A stretch of 26,538 nt of DNA from Chara braunii. Taxonomy: Eukaryota; Streptophyta; Charophyceae; Charales; Characeae. The stretch is taken from positions 216,072 through 242,609 of the forward strand of contig BFEA01000478.1 of the NCBI GenBank assembly GCA_003427395.1. Direction: 5' to 3'. A model generated the notes under the pieces. The model worked only from the letters and a program-made list of their open reading frames with translations, made no database searches and had not been told where the DNA came from. Below are positions 10,410-19,173 of the stretch, piece after piece; position 1 is the first letter of the stretch; each line of letters opens with the position of its first letter. The position numbers were made by a program, and so were the translations under genes.

Positions 10410-10762
10410 ACACCGGAACAACCACCTGTCCCTCCAAGCTTCTTTGCTCCGACAGTACACCAGATTAATTGTCTGGAGAGGAAAGGACGGACTTCGAAGA
10501 GGGACTCGTTGTCGACCCCACACAGGGTGTCTACCAAAGACCCGTGCACGAAGTCGTTGATGAGCAGTCCAGAAATCCGTGCGATGAAAGAGTGCAGAGC
10601 CTCAGAAGACTCGAAGTCGTCGCACCAACCTGAAATTAACTGAGAGAGTAAAGAGGGTAGGTCGATGAGGTTGCTGTGGTAGATGACGTGGGAAGACTGC
10701 CCGGAGGAGAGGGACAGGAGGCGTGTAGCTGCAGCAAAACGGCGGGGCCCGACGAAAACTCT
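10410..10762 (-). CDS. possible exon of an unidentified gene
   Basis: I do not recognise this protein. On the minus strand a frame stays open for 136 codons (10762 down to 10355), with many C-ending codons (GAC, TTC, CTC, ATC), unlike neighbouring sequence. Blocks read HVIYHSNLIDLPSLLSQLI, WCDDFESSEALHSFIARI, GLLINDFVHGSLVDTLCG and ESLFEVRPFLSRQLIW, a credible amphipathic-helix composition. A TAG at 10763-10765 abuts it and could be part of an acceptor preceded by pyrimidines. A possible donor (ACAG|GTGGTT) near 10424 would end the exon before the 21-bp tandem repeat. It could instead be a retroelement remnant or chance. Confidence 0.35.
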
Positions 10763-10881
10763 CTAATCATCACTGTGAAGTTGTGCGAATGGGGGGTGGA
10801 AAGAGAGCACTGGAGTCGAAGAGCTTTTTGAACGATTGAAACAATATCCTGAAAAACAGGTTGTAGGCCTTGCTTTTCCTT

Positions 10882-10883
<2 letters not shown>

Positions 10884-10912
<29 letters not shown>

Positions 10913-11335
10913 CCGGAGGTAAAGTTCTTTTGTGCCACAAAACGAAGTTTGAAAGGGCAAGAAAAACACGAAGAGGCGAAAACACCAGCCACCAAACCCG
11001 AAAGGGCGCTCAAAGCACAGCGCGCCGAGGTCTGGGCTGGGTGTCATAACTGGAGGGGTAGGCCGTGGTGTCAGACGGGGAAAGAAAACAAATGAAAAAT
11101 TTACCAACCGCGGCGCGCAGCACTTCCTCTGCCCTTTCGAGTTCGGCGGCCGCTCTTTTCGCTGTTCCTCTTTTTTTCTCTTTTATTACACTTTCAAATC
11201 TTGCCATTGCCACACTTGTTTCTTTTTTCTTTTTTTGTTCTTTTCAAACTAAGCTATATAGTCTTCTTTTTTTTTTCTTTTCAAACTAAGCCGTTAATCT
11301 TTTTTTTTTAATTGTTTTCCTTTTCAAACTATGCT
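10884..11335. other. poly-T tract and T-rich direct repeats
   Basis: Poly-T at about 10884-10912, then three copies of CTTTTCAAACTAAGC or a close variant (11240, 11278, 11320) separated by T-rich spacers. No gene seen. Confidence 0.75.
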
Positions 11336-12740
11336 ACCGACATGTCTAAGCACATGTCAGCCTCATATCTGGGCGCCGGACAGCGTAGTAAAGTTTATCG
11401 GTCTTTGGGGTGCGGTCCCCCCCCCTTTATCCAAGTTTATCTATCCCCTCAGGGCTGGACCTAACCCCTATAGAGTGGATGGGGCGGGGGGCGCGTAGAG
11501 GGGGCGCATAGGTTACCCCTACCGAGACCTACAAGGGGGGGGCAAGCCGACTATATCTCAGGTGGTGAACCCGAAGTGCGCCCCAGAGGCCGTGGGGGGC
11601 GGCGAAGGAAAAACAGGGAGCAGGCCTCTTCCTATAAGGTATACCAAAGAAACCCCAACTCTGCTGTGTGCAAATAAGCTGAACGTGAGATTATTTAGCG
11701 ACTCAGAAAGCGCTGTTATTTTATTGTGTGCATTGCAGGAGCATGGTTGACAAGTTGAGAGTGATGATGGGCCCCGTCTAGTGACCCTATTGGTAGTGAT
11801 GATGGGCAAGCCTGTGATTTGATGAGGTGCCAAGAAGAAGAAGGATGGTGTTGTGGAGGGAAAACATATCTTTGTGGATAGACCTGAACGAACAAATAAT
11901 GTATTTTCAGATTTTCGAATTTTGGTCATTTTGAAAGCATCCTGGGGGGCTGAAGTATCTCTGCCGTAAACGACCTGACACGTCCGACAAGGGTATTGGC
12001 AAATTCTGCAATGACCAAGTTGGTGACCGCATACAGAATGAACCTGGATGCATGGACAGGCAATATGTGATCTGTACCCCGGCCACCCAGATTGTCCGGG
12101 ATCAGTGCGATACCATTGTGGTCATTTTGAAAAGCATTTGTGCTTTCTCGACATGTCTGTGTTACGGTGCACCACCCCATGTGCATTTTCCCTTCTCTAC
12201 CTCTCTGTGCATATTCGTGACTGTGCCGGGCCTGCAATGTAACCTGCATATGATAATAATGATTGGGGTGCGCATTGTGTTTGGGGGAAGACGGCAGGAA
12301 TTGTCAAGTGTCTTCTGTGACTTCATAGGAGATGCACGATAGCTTGCATACATTAACGATTGGGGTGTGTTGTGTTCGGCGGAAGATCGTAGGAGTCGTC
12401 AAATGCCTTGCGAGAATATCGGTTTGCGGACCTGCGGTCAGTGATCGGCGGCGGCTACGGTAGTACCTGGTGTGATGCACATGGCCCTAGATAGGCTGTT
12501 TTTCGCCCCTGCTTATCCTTTCCTTTTTTTTTTTTTTTTTTTAGCATATTTCTGACCTCCGGTTGTTCTGGTGGACATGCGCCGTAGACTTTTATGTCTA
12601 GTGCTGGTGTACGTTTCTGGCATGTACTGCATTCATTTCGTGTTCGCGGACTACTTGTGAATTACTAACTCGAGTTCTACATTTGTTGTACTCGAAACTT
12701 TCAAATTACCTACATGAGAAGACCAAACTCATGTGTGCAA
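11336..12740. other. intergenic sequence without recognised genes
   Basis: G/C-homopolymer-rich to about 11600 (C9 at 11417, several G6-G8 runs), then mixed sequence. It contains the paired repeats at 12247-12403 and a poly-T tract (12522-12542). No coding segment or RNA gene is recognisable. Confidence 0.6.
12247..12403. repeat. direct repeat of MITE-like ends
   Basis: A block with GATTGGGGTG, TGTGTT and GGGGAAGACGGCAGGA (about 12247-12305) recurs, diverged, at 12346-12403. The same end (ATTGTGTTTGGGGGATGACG) occurs near 6592. It resembles the right terminal repeat of MITE family 1 (TTTGGGGGAAGATGG), so these are probably solo ends of related elements. Confidence 0.45.
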
Positions 12741-12747
12741 CATCACT

Positions 12748-12929
12748 TCTACCAGTTCACTTCATATTTGGTTACCTCAAGCTCATGTAGAAGCACCCAC
12801 CGATGGATCTGTTATCTTAGCGGGAATTCCCTTAAAATTGGGAACTTATGTTTTTTTTAATTTTTTAAGATTTTCAATACCAATGTTTCCAGAAGCTGCT
12901 CTTTATTTCACTCCTTTCATTTAGACTCA
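12748..12929 (+). pseudogene. nad4: nuclear mitochondrial fragment: nad4
   Basis: Encodes [20 protein letters not shown], then GIPLKLGTY and [19 protein letters not shown], the conserved middle of NADH dehydrogenase subunit 4 of respiratory complex I. Decay signs: a 9-bp in-frame insertion in the T-run ([11 protein letters not shown] instead of the usual GTYGFLRF), a TTCAC/TTCAT duplication before HIW, and TAT-to-TAG where FIYT is expected. It is cut off and fused directly to cox1 sequence. Confidence 0.9.
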
Positions 12930-13122
12930 GAGATGGCTGTTTTCCACAAACCACAAGGATATAGGTACTTCATATCTAATCTTTGGTGCAATTGCTGGAG
13001 TAATGGGCACATGCTTCTCTGTACTAATTCGCATGGAATTAGCAGAGCCAGGAAATCAAATTCTTGGTGGAAATCATCAACTTTATAATGTGTTAATAAC
13101 AGCTCATGCTTTCTTAATGATC
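12928..13122 (+). pseudogene. cox1: nuclear mitochondrial fragment: cox1 5' part
   Basis: Encodes [53 protein letters not shown] and [10 protein letters not shown], the N-terminal region of cytochrome c oxidase subunit I. Two residues differ from the usual TLYL and AQPG (here TSYL and AEPG). It ends after LMI and runs into non-cox1 sequence. The join with nad4 may share the bases CAG. A second, inverted copy is at 15714-15899. Confidence 0.94.
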
Positions 13123-13293
13123 TGTCTGCTGCTGTGCTAAAATAGTATACGGAAATCTTTTTTCAATATGTTGTGTTTTTTTTCTTGATAAGCTTTTTTT
13201 GCATCCAAAGCGTATTTTATTGAAGTTCATCATACATACTAAATAGGAGTGCAAAACACCCTAAACCCAAAATAAAAAAAAGGAGCGCAGCTT
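13123..13293. other. AT-rich spacer between mitochondrial fragments
   Basis: AT-rich sequence with T8 and A7 runs joining the cox1 and nad9 pieces. It is probably mitochondrial intergenic DNA, but I cannot match it to a gene. Its first 18 bp are shared with the inverted cox1 copy. Confidence 0.5.
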
Positions 13294-13578
13294 GTGCACA
13301 ATCAATTTTTTTTCAAATCTTTGATGGCTTTTTTACCAAAATGGATTAACAAATATAAAATATCAAAAAAGGAAATTTGTATATNTACCAACCCAGACAA
13401 TCTTTTTCAAATGTTCTTTTTAAAAAAAAAATCATACGAACACAAGATTTCGAGTTTTAATCGATATTTGTGGAGTTGATTATCCTTCTCAAATGATGCC
13501 ATGAAATGCACCCATTATTATGGAATTTATGGATGTAATAGACGACGTTATGTTTGTGGTCGAATATAGTACATTAGC
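13294..13578 (+). pseudogene. nad9: nuclear mitochondrial fragment: nad9 5' part, frameshifted
   Basis: Starts with a GTG where nad9 has its start and reads HNQFFFK, then KWINKYKISKKEI and TNPDNLFQM, matching plant-type NAD9. An N lies at 13385. A frameshift in an A-rich run (about 13422-13450) moves the continuation RVLIDICGVDYPSQM (13451-13495) into another frame. After about 45 unmatched bases, a weak match to the RRFEVVY motif can be seen (13541-13575). Clearly non-functional. Confidence 0.85.
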
Positions 13579-13615
13579 ACGTGACCTCTCTGGCTGAACA
13601 CAGTCAAGGGCAGGA

Positions 13616-13975
13616 GGAGCTTTTTTTTTTGGGGGGGGGGGTAAAGATGGTGGGTATGTTGGCATGCATTTGGTACCCGCTCCGCAGTGCGTATAGTGGC
13701 CACATTTTGCTTCATGCCACAGTTCTCTTCATGCGTTCCTTCGCCTCCCCCTGTCGATACCCCTCTCTCTTTTCCCCCTTCCCCCCACCTGCCTCCGTCT
13801 CCGTCTCCCTGCCCTCTCTTCCCTGCTACCTCCTCTAGACCCTTATCTTCTCCCTCTCTCTCCCCCTTACCTGCTCCCCCTCCTCCATACCCTTTTTCCA
13901 CCCGCCCTCTCAAGCCCCCCCATAAACGTGGTCTACCCCCTCGTCCTCCCTCCCCCGTTGGATGCAGCAAAAGTT
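13616..13975. other. homopolymer junction and C/T-rich tract
   Basis: T10 directly followed by G11 (13620-13641), then after 100 bp of mixed sequence a strongly C/T-biased stretch (13740-13960). Long open frames here come from composition. No gene recognised. Confidence 0.8.
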
Positions 13976-14069
13976 AACACACGCTTGTGGAAATGCTCCT
14001 GATGCTAAGTACGATGAGTGTGACGTATGGACCGAGTTGTCTTGAAAAACTGCCATGCATTCCGACCGG

Positions 14070-14345
14070 TTCTGCATTGAAAAGAGAAGAGTCTTGTGAC
14101 GCGTGCAGTACCCTGCCGTCTTCCCCTGAAAAGAGAAGAGTCTTGCAAATCAGCAGTACCCTGCCTGAGGCTCTCCTGCCATCTTCCCCTGAATCGAACG
14201 CATGGTCATTGGAGGTTTCTTCTCCTCGTTCCGGGAGACGGTGGCCGAAGATGGTAGGTATGTGGTTCATGTTGTGCTGTTCTGTGCTCTTTGTAGACCA
14301 AGAGCATTGGAGGCTTCTTCTCCTCTCTCCCATCGTCTGGGCAGT
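14070..14345. repeat. dispersed direct repeats with a MITE-1 end
   Basis: TGAAAAGAGAAGAGTCTTG occurs twice (about 14079 and 14127), each near CAGTACCCTGCC. CATTGGAGG plus TTCTTCTCCTC occurs at 14208 and 14306. The segment CATCTTCCCCTGAATCGAAC (14180-14199), with GGTCATT following, matches the left end of MITE family 1. Confidence 0.6.
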
Positions 14346-15135
14346 CCTGACAGTGATGAATAGCACAATATGAGCTGGCCCCAGGCTGGGACAATACCAA
14401 CTTTTTTGTTGTTGTCAACTTGTTGCTATACGTAAGCAGCGTTTTGGCAGCCTTGCCATTCTGCAACTGAAGTTGTGATTTCCATGTTTGCAAGGTGTTT
14501 CGTACTTTCAAGGCAGTTCTTGTTTTTTTCGATCGAAGTTTTATGTTTTTTTTTTTTTTTTTTTCCAGGTTTTCTGTAATCTTTCTATGCAGTCTCTAGC
14601 AAAATTTTCTTTGCTGGTGAGTATCGAGGAGCCAACGAGGTTTCCTGCTTCCTCCCATGCTCTCTTCCTCCCTCCACACTCCCGCCCTTCCTTTTCTTCA
14701 CCTCCCCGCACCTCCCTGCTGCCCTGGCTAGTCTTCGTAAATGGAGGGTACGCTGTAGCAATCGCAGGGCTTACGGACGTACAAAATGCTGCATGTGGAT
14801 GAGCATCGCTAAGGGATCAGGCAAAATGTATGGTGCAGGTGAGCTGAAATTTTGCAAATGGTTGTGTAAGCAGACCGCACTCAAGTACACAGGCATCTGG
14901 GTGGAAAAGGGTCTGCTCGGCCGATATTGGAATTGAGTTGGTAGCATATCGAACTTTGCTTCGAGCAGACGGAAGGATGCACGAGTGGGTACGTGATGTA
15001 ATACTGCTACTTCGACTTGCCGGGGGAATAGGAACCGGACTGACGCTCCCCAGACAGAATGGATATGGAGTCAAGAGCATAAGGACCTGTTTTATTTAAA
15101 AAAAAAAAAAAAAAACCTGTGGAGCTTTCGACCGA
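14346..15135. other. intergenic, no recognised gene
   Basis: Poly-T (about 14547-14564), a C/T-rich patch (14640-14720), and a + strand frame open from about 14846 to 15100 that I cannot match to any family. A poly-A run (15099-15115) precedes MITE copy b. Confidence 0.6.
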
Positions 15136-15244
15136 CCTTCTTCCCCCGAATATAACTTCGTACAGTCATTTTCCCTGCATCCGGACAGAAAGGTGAGCCA
15201 AATACGGTTTATAATGACGGCACGTTCTATTTGGGGGAAGATGG
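15136..15244. mobile_element. MITE family 1, copy b
   Basis: Left end CCTTCTTCCCCCGAATATAA then GTCATTTT; right end TATAATGACGGCACGTTCTA then TTTGGGGGAAGATGG. About 109 bp. The inner text GCCAAATACGG matches copy a (CCCAAATACGA). Confidence 0.8.
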
Positions 15245-15713
15245 TCCAGGCTACGAGCTGGACGAGGGTCGAACAGATCTCCAATCATAAGTTTTCCACG
15301 CTTTTCTTAGTTACCCGCAAACCAATCTGCATCCGTTTTTTTTTGTTTTTTTTTTTGGGAAGAAGGCAATTATCATGACTCAAACACTTGCCCCTTTTTT
15401 TGTGTGTGTGTGCGGGGGGGAAGAACCATTTCTCAATTCGTTTGTGTCATTGTTGCATCCTCCTTGCAAAACGATTTTCTATGTGTTGTTCCTTTCTTTT
15501 TTTTTAATGGATGCGCCAAAGGATACACTGCGATTATGTGGGCGGTATTTGTTGCATAATATGACCTTGGTGTACATTATATTATAGTGGACTCCTTCCT
15601 GAGCCTTTGAGAACATATACCTACGGACAAGCTATCGGTACCTTTATTTTATTTTATTTATGGTAAGTCCTAGGTATTCACCACGTTGTTGCAGTGGTGT
15701 GGTTGCAAACATC

Positions 15714-15899
15714 TAGCACAGCGGCGCACAGATCATTAAGAAAGCGTGAGCTGTTATTAACACATTATAAAGTTGATGATTTCCACCAAGAATTTGATTT
15801 CCTGGCTGTGCTAATTCCATGCGAATTAGTACAGAGAAGCATGTGCCCATTACTCCAGCAATTGCACCAAAGATTAGATATAAAGTACCTATATCCTTA
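15714..15899 (-). pseudogene. cox1: inverted second copy of the cox1 nuclear mitochondrial fragment
   Basis: Reverse complement of 12955-13140 with six differences and no indels over 186 bp. Only three fall in the cox1 part, and at the two amino-acid-changing sites this copy keeps the usual residues (TLYL, AQPG). It shares the same non-cox1 18 bp beyond the LMI breakpoint, so the two copies descend from one rearranged molecule. The 5' end stops at KDIG, shorter than copy 1. Confidence 0.93.
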
Positions 15900-15908
15900 C
15901 TTCAAGTC

Positions 15909-15991
15909 CAGTTGATGTAGCTCAGTGGTTAGAGGACCGGTCGGAAATGCGCATTGTGGTATGAGGTTGCTGGTTCACAACTCAATTGCAG
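15909..15991 (+). mobile_element. tRNA-like sequence (SINE head or decayed tRNA)
   Basis: A-box TAGCTCAGTGG (15918-15928) and a B-box-like GGTTCACAACT (15972), with spacing normal for a tRNA with a variable arm. The T stem does not pair well, so a working tRNA is unlikely. GGAAATGC is shared with the SINE at 20578. It begins 10 bp after the inverted cox1 copy ends. Confidence 0.5.
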
Positions 15992-16021
15992 CCTTGTGCA
16001 TGGACACCGGCAGGGCATTAG

Positions 16022-16138
16022 AATGACGCACGGCTGGACACACATTCCCTTGAGGGCTGACGCACGACTGGACACACATTCCCTTGAGGGCTGACGCACG
16101 GCTGGACACACATTCCCTTGAGGGCTGACGCACGGCAA
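16022..16138. repeat. 34-bp minisatellite, about 3.4 copies
   Basis: The unit starts TGACGCACGGCTGGACACAC and ends CCCTTGAGGGC. The copies differ by single bases (CGGCTGG versus CGACTGG). CCCTTGAGGG within it is self-complementary. Confidence 0.95.
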
Positions 16139-16251
16139 TGTCCATGGTGTTGTATGTCGGGTCTTGACACTGCATGGGTTGCTTGGGGGTGTTGGTCTTG
16201 GGTGTTCTGTTGATATCCCCAGTCTGGCATATCACACACAGGGGGCCATTT

Positions 16252-16322
16252 GCGATTGTCGCTCAAATGGTAGAGTCTTCGGGTCACATGTCATAGATCA
16301 CGGGTTCGAGTCTGGCTTGAGA
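16252..16322 (+). mobile_element. tRNA-like sequence
   Basis: A D-arm-like GCTCAAATGGTAGAGT (16261-16276) and a B box GGTTCGAGTCT lie at tRNA spacing. The acceptor and T stems are imperfect and no clear anticodon loop can be set, so this is probably a tRNA-derived SINE head of a different family from 20578. Confidence 0.5.
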
Positions 16323-16396
16323 CTTTTGGGGGGGTCCTTGTCCAGCTTGGCCTGTCATCTCTTCAAACGAACACATAAGTTCCCTCTACATAGCAC

Positions 16397-16600
16397 TGCA
16401 CACATCTGGCCTTCGGGCACGTACATCTCGCTATACAGTTATACAGACCACACATAGACTGCACATATCTGGCCTTCGGGCACATACATCTCGCTACACA
16501 GTTACGCAGAGCACATAGCCTTCGGGCAGATACAAAACACATGGCCCTATGGGCTCATACAAACATACATAGCCTCTGGGCATACACACACACACACCCA
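16397..16600. repeat. degenerate ~60-bp tandem repeat
   Basis: ATCTGGCCTTCGGGCAC plus CATCTCGCTA and ACAGTTA occurs near 16402 and 16467. Shorter variants keep only CTTCGGGCA or CTATGGGCT up to 16590, ending in a short (AC)n. Confidence 0.8.
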
Positions 16601-16937
16601 CACAACTACGATACTGGGCTGGGGGGGTCTATCAGGTTTATGACGGGGTCTACTCGTGCATGGCTTAGCTCTAGGGGGGGGGTAGGGATATAAGTCGCTC
16701 CAGCTAGTATGAGCTCCGCCTAGCCTTGGGTAAGCTAGGAGAAGGACGGTAGGATGTGTCCGCGGGCGCTGGCCTGCCTTGCTTAGGTAGTCCTGCTGGG
16801 TAGACTCTCTCAATTGGGCCTGTAGAAGATTGCATGAGCCTGGCGTCTGAAGTTCCGGTACTGCAAGGTTCGTCCGCTTCCGCTTCCATCAGGGTTGGGA
16901 GGTTGGCCCAGCCTTGCTGCTTGTCACTGCTGATACT

Positions 16938-17058
16938 GGTAGGGCGATGGCCCTCGGTGCTCGTAGGGCGATGGCCCTCAGTACTGGTAGGGCGATGGCC
17001 CTCGGTATTGCTAGGGCATTGGCCCTCGGTACTGGTAGGGCGATGGTCCTGAGTGCTG
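16938..17058. repeat. 24-bp minisatellite, five copies
   Basis: The unit TAGGGCGATGGCCCTCAGTA plus CTGG repeats five times with few changes. Each unit holds an inverted AGGGC-GATG-GCCCT. On the minus strand it translates as repeating RPTSTEGH within an open frame (17063-16704), but there is no other coding evidence. Confidence 0.93.
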
Positions 17059-17245
17059 GTCACACTGAGGTAGGATAGTAGGGACAGGGGGTGTTCTGGG
17101 AGTATTAACGTGGGAATGGGTAGGGCAGGTGGCCTATCCTGTCAGGACAACCATTGGCTGCCGCTACTAGCAATCACTGCGGGTCTGGTCCTTGGCCTCC
17201 ACAACACCCTCAGCTTTTGAAAAAAAAAAAAAAGTACTACTTCAA

Positions 17246-17437
17246 AGTTCAAACCACCAGTATATTTCCCCAGCCATTTGTCAAAGTCGCTCAAAGTCGA
17301 GGCTTGTACGCTGCTGCAACTTTCAGGGCTCCGCCTCCGGAGCAAAATGGCTGGTGGCGGCAGCCAAAAGGAGGCCCGGGTGTCAAGGGCGCTCCCAGCC
17401 CGGAGAAAAGCCTCGGAAGTACTGCCAGGTGGTTTAA
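17246..17437. mobile_element. MITE family 2, copy a
   Basis: Left GTTCAAACCACCAGTATATT (from 17247) pairs imperfectly with the right end, whose reverse complement is GGTTTAAACCACCTGGCAGT. The left end ACCACCAGTA...TTTCCCCAGCC is shared with copy b at 23057. A further right-end-like match (GTACTGGTGGTGG...TTTAA) lies at 17638-17660. Confidence 0.5.
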
Positions 17438-18010
17438 ACCACCATCATGTACGGTCCTCTTTTGAAAGAGGCTGCTCGTGCGGCATAACTGAACACACAC
17501 AAAAAAAAGATCTGGTCTGAGCACAAGTTTTCTTCCTTTTGGCATGGTGGTGCTAGCGTTTTTGCTCTGCCAACCTCGAACCCCGACGTTGCAGCACGCA
17601 TACATCATCACTTTTATTAGGGTTTTGCCTGAGTTGTGTACTGGTGGTGGTGGTTTAACAGAGGGGCCCAAACAAAAGAAACAAGGAATGGTTTGATCGG
17701 CGGTCGCATATAGCAACAGTGTGAAATATTTGCCAAATTAGACAGTTCTAGACACTTGTCCACTAAATGAAAGATAGCTGATTTTAGATAAAGGTGGTTC
17801 GCTGCAGGCACCGACAGAGATAACAAACGTGCAATGTCGTGCATTACGGCTGAGGGAGTGGAGGTCACGACTTTGGTGGAAGGTCTCTGGTTTTGCTTCC
17901 GCCTTTTGCTTTTGTGTGGTATCTCTAGACGATGACATGTCATGGACCTGTTAGGAAGGCGCGATTGGTGCCACTCTAGGCAAACGCACTTATCTCAAGA
18001 GTTGTGCTAA
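17438..18010. other. intergenic, no recognised gene
   Basis: Mixed-composition sequence. Several minus-strand frames of 60-140 codons are open, but none shows a family motif or convincing splice context. Confidence 0.5.
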
Positions 18011-18019
18011 ACCGGGTCG

Positions 18020-18195
18020 AAAATTCCAAATCCCACTAAGCAGCGTTAAGTTTTCTCAACGCCTGAATCTGAATGTGTTTGCGGAGATGTGCAGAAATGG
18101 CGCTGAGTTTCCTCGACCGCACATTGCCACGAACACGTCCAGATTCAGGCGTTGAGGAAACTCGATGCCGCGAGTGGGATTTGGCCCCTGGGGGT
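18020..18195. repeat. long imperfect inverted repeat
   Basis: Left arm about 18020-18069 and right arm 18141-18195. The first 17 bp of the stem (CAGATTCAGGCGTTGAG against its complement) are perfect; the next ~30 bp are partly paired and include GTGGGATTTGG. The loop of about 70 bp contains another partial arm copy (GAGTTTCCTCGAC). This is consistent with a foldback element or hairpin precursor; nothing else identifies it. Confidence 0.7.
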
Positions 18196-18902
18196 GGAAG
18201 AAGTGTTTCAGGCGATGGCCTGAAGCAGTGTCCGTGTTCCCTGGACAAGCTCAAACCAGCCTGGCCGTAGAAAGTCAACCTCCTCGCGATGAGAGAGAGA
18301 GAGAGTGGATACAAGTGCAGCCCTTCTACTGCTTACCCATTCTTTCTTGAAGCTGTTTTCAGTGAAAGAAGACGAGGCCCATGCGGGGAATACAATCGAA
18401 TTGACGCTCGATGGATGACCATTGACTACTGTTCAGCACCAGAGAAATTGTAGGCGACTTAAAATACAGAGTAGGGCATTCTGAATCACAGTGATCTGCC
18501 AATGTCAATAAATTATGCTGCGGACTCTGCGTTCAGAGTAGCCATAGTTTGCTTGATTGTGCGAGGGATGGGCAGGAGCAGTCCTGCAGTCACAGGAGCG
18601 CAGAGTCTGCAGACATCCTGAGGACGCAAGCTCCGAATTTGTACTGAGATCCAGGTGGCTGACTGTAATCGCCACACGGCGAGCTCGCGAACGGCCAAGG
18701 AACAAGTCTGACACAACCTGTTGTTATTGTCATAATATTGGAAACACTTTTGCATGTGAAGTTGAAGGCTTCTCATTTTCTAGAACGTATAGTACAGAAT
18801 AGTACACATTATGTCAGTTTGAAATTCACTTTTCTATAATGCCTCAGATCGTGAACCAGACTTGAAGTTGCTGCCCTGCCTGCTCTCATCGATTTCATCA
18901 CC

Positions 18903-18906
<4 letters not shown>

Positions 18907-18948
<42 letters not shown>

Positions 18949-18955
18949 CGCGCGC
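18907..18955. repeat. (CT)n(CG)n compound microsatellite
   Basis: About 13 CT units followed without a break by about 11 CG units. The CG part is an alternating purine-pyrimidine tract of the type able to form Z-DNA. It sits about 145 bp downstream of the FBPase stop, probably in or near that gene's 3' end. Confidence 0.95.
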
Positions 18956-19098
18956 CTGCTTGCTTGACATCATACACAGATTGATAGGGATAGATATGTC
19001 CTCACATACGAACAAATACGTAAAGAGAAGTGGAAACACGGGAAGTCACGAGGGGTTGCATCCGACCACCACCCCACTCTCTCTCTGATGAAGGGTGT

Positions 19099-19173
19099 TT
19101 ATTGCTTCAAGTACGATTCCAGTTTCTCCACCTCCTCTGCACTCCCCACGAATAGCGGAATCCTTTGATGTAC
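19099..19173 (-). CDS. FBP: chloroplast-type fructose-1,6-bisphosphatase, terminal exon
   Basis: FBPase hydrolyses fructose 1,6-bisphosphate to fructose 6-phosphate; the plastid form acts in the Calvin cycle. The exon reads VHQRIPLFVGSAEEVEKLES, then YLKQ and TAA. That matches the C-terminus of plastid FBPases (HQR(V/I)PLY(I/F)GS.EEVEKLEKYL) better than the cytosolic form (HERSPIFLGS). The minus-strand acceptor is CAG at 19174-19176, after a TTTCTCTTTT tract; the intron is phase 0. No upstream exon is recognisable up to 26538, so the last intron would exceed 7 kb, or this is an orphan exon. AATAAA overlaps the stop (19098-19103 region). Confidence 0.85.
   Translation of the reverse strand, partial: VHQRIPLFVGSAEEVEKLESYLKQ

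Noticed and set aside
14846-15100. Plus-strand open frame (about 80 codons) containing LRADGRMHEWVRDVILLLRL
   Set aside because: No family recognised, no clear splice sites, and it overlaps another open frame on the opposite strand.
15909-15991. Functional tRNA gene
   Set aside because: The A and B boxes are good, but the T stem cannot pair and the anticodon arm cannot be set, so only tRNA-like is claimed.
16022-16138. CRISPR-like array (34-bp repeats)
   Set aside because: The units are directly adjacent with no spacers, in a eukaryotic context; this is a minisatellite.
17440-17462. CATGTACGGTCCTC resembling the end of a group II intron domain V
   Set aside because: The GAGC...GAAA first half of domain V is absent upstream.
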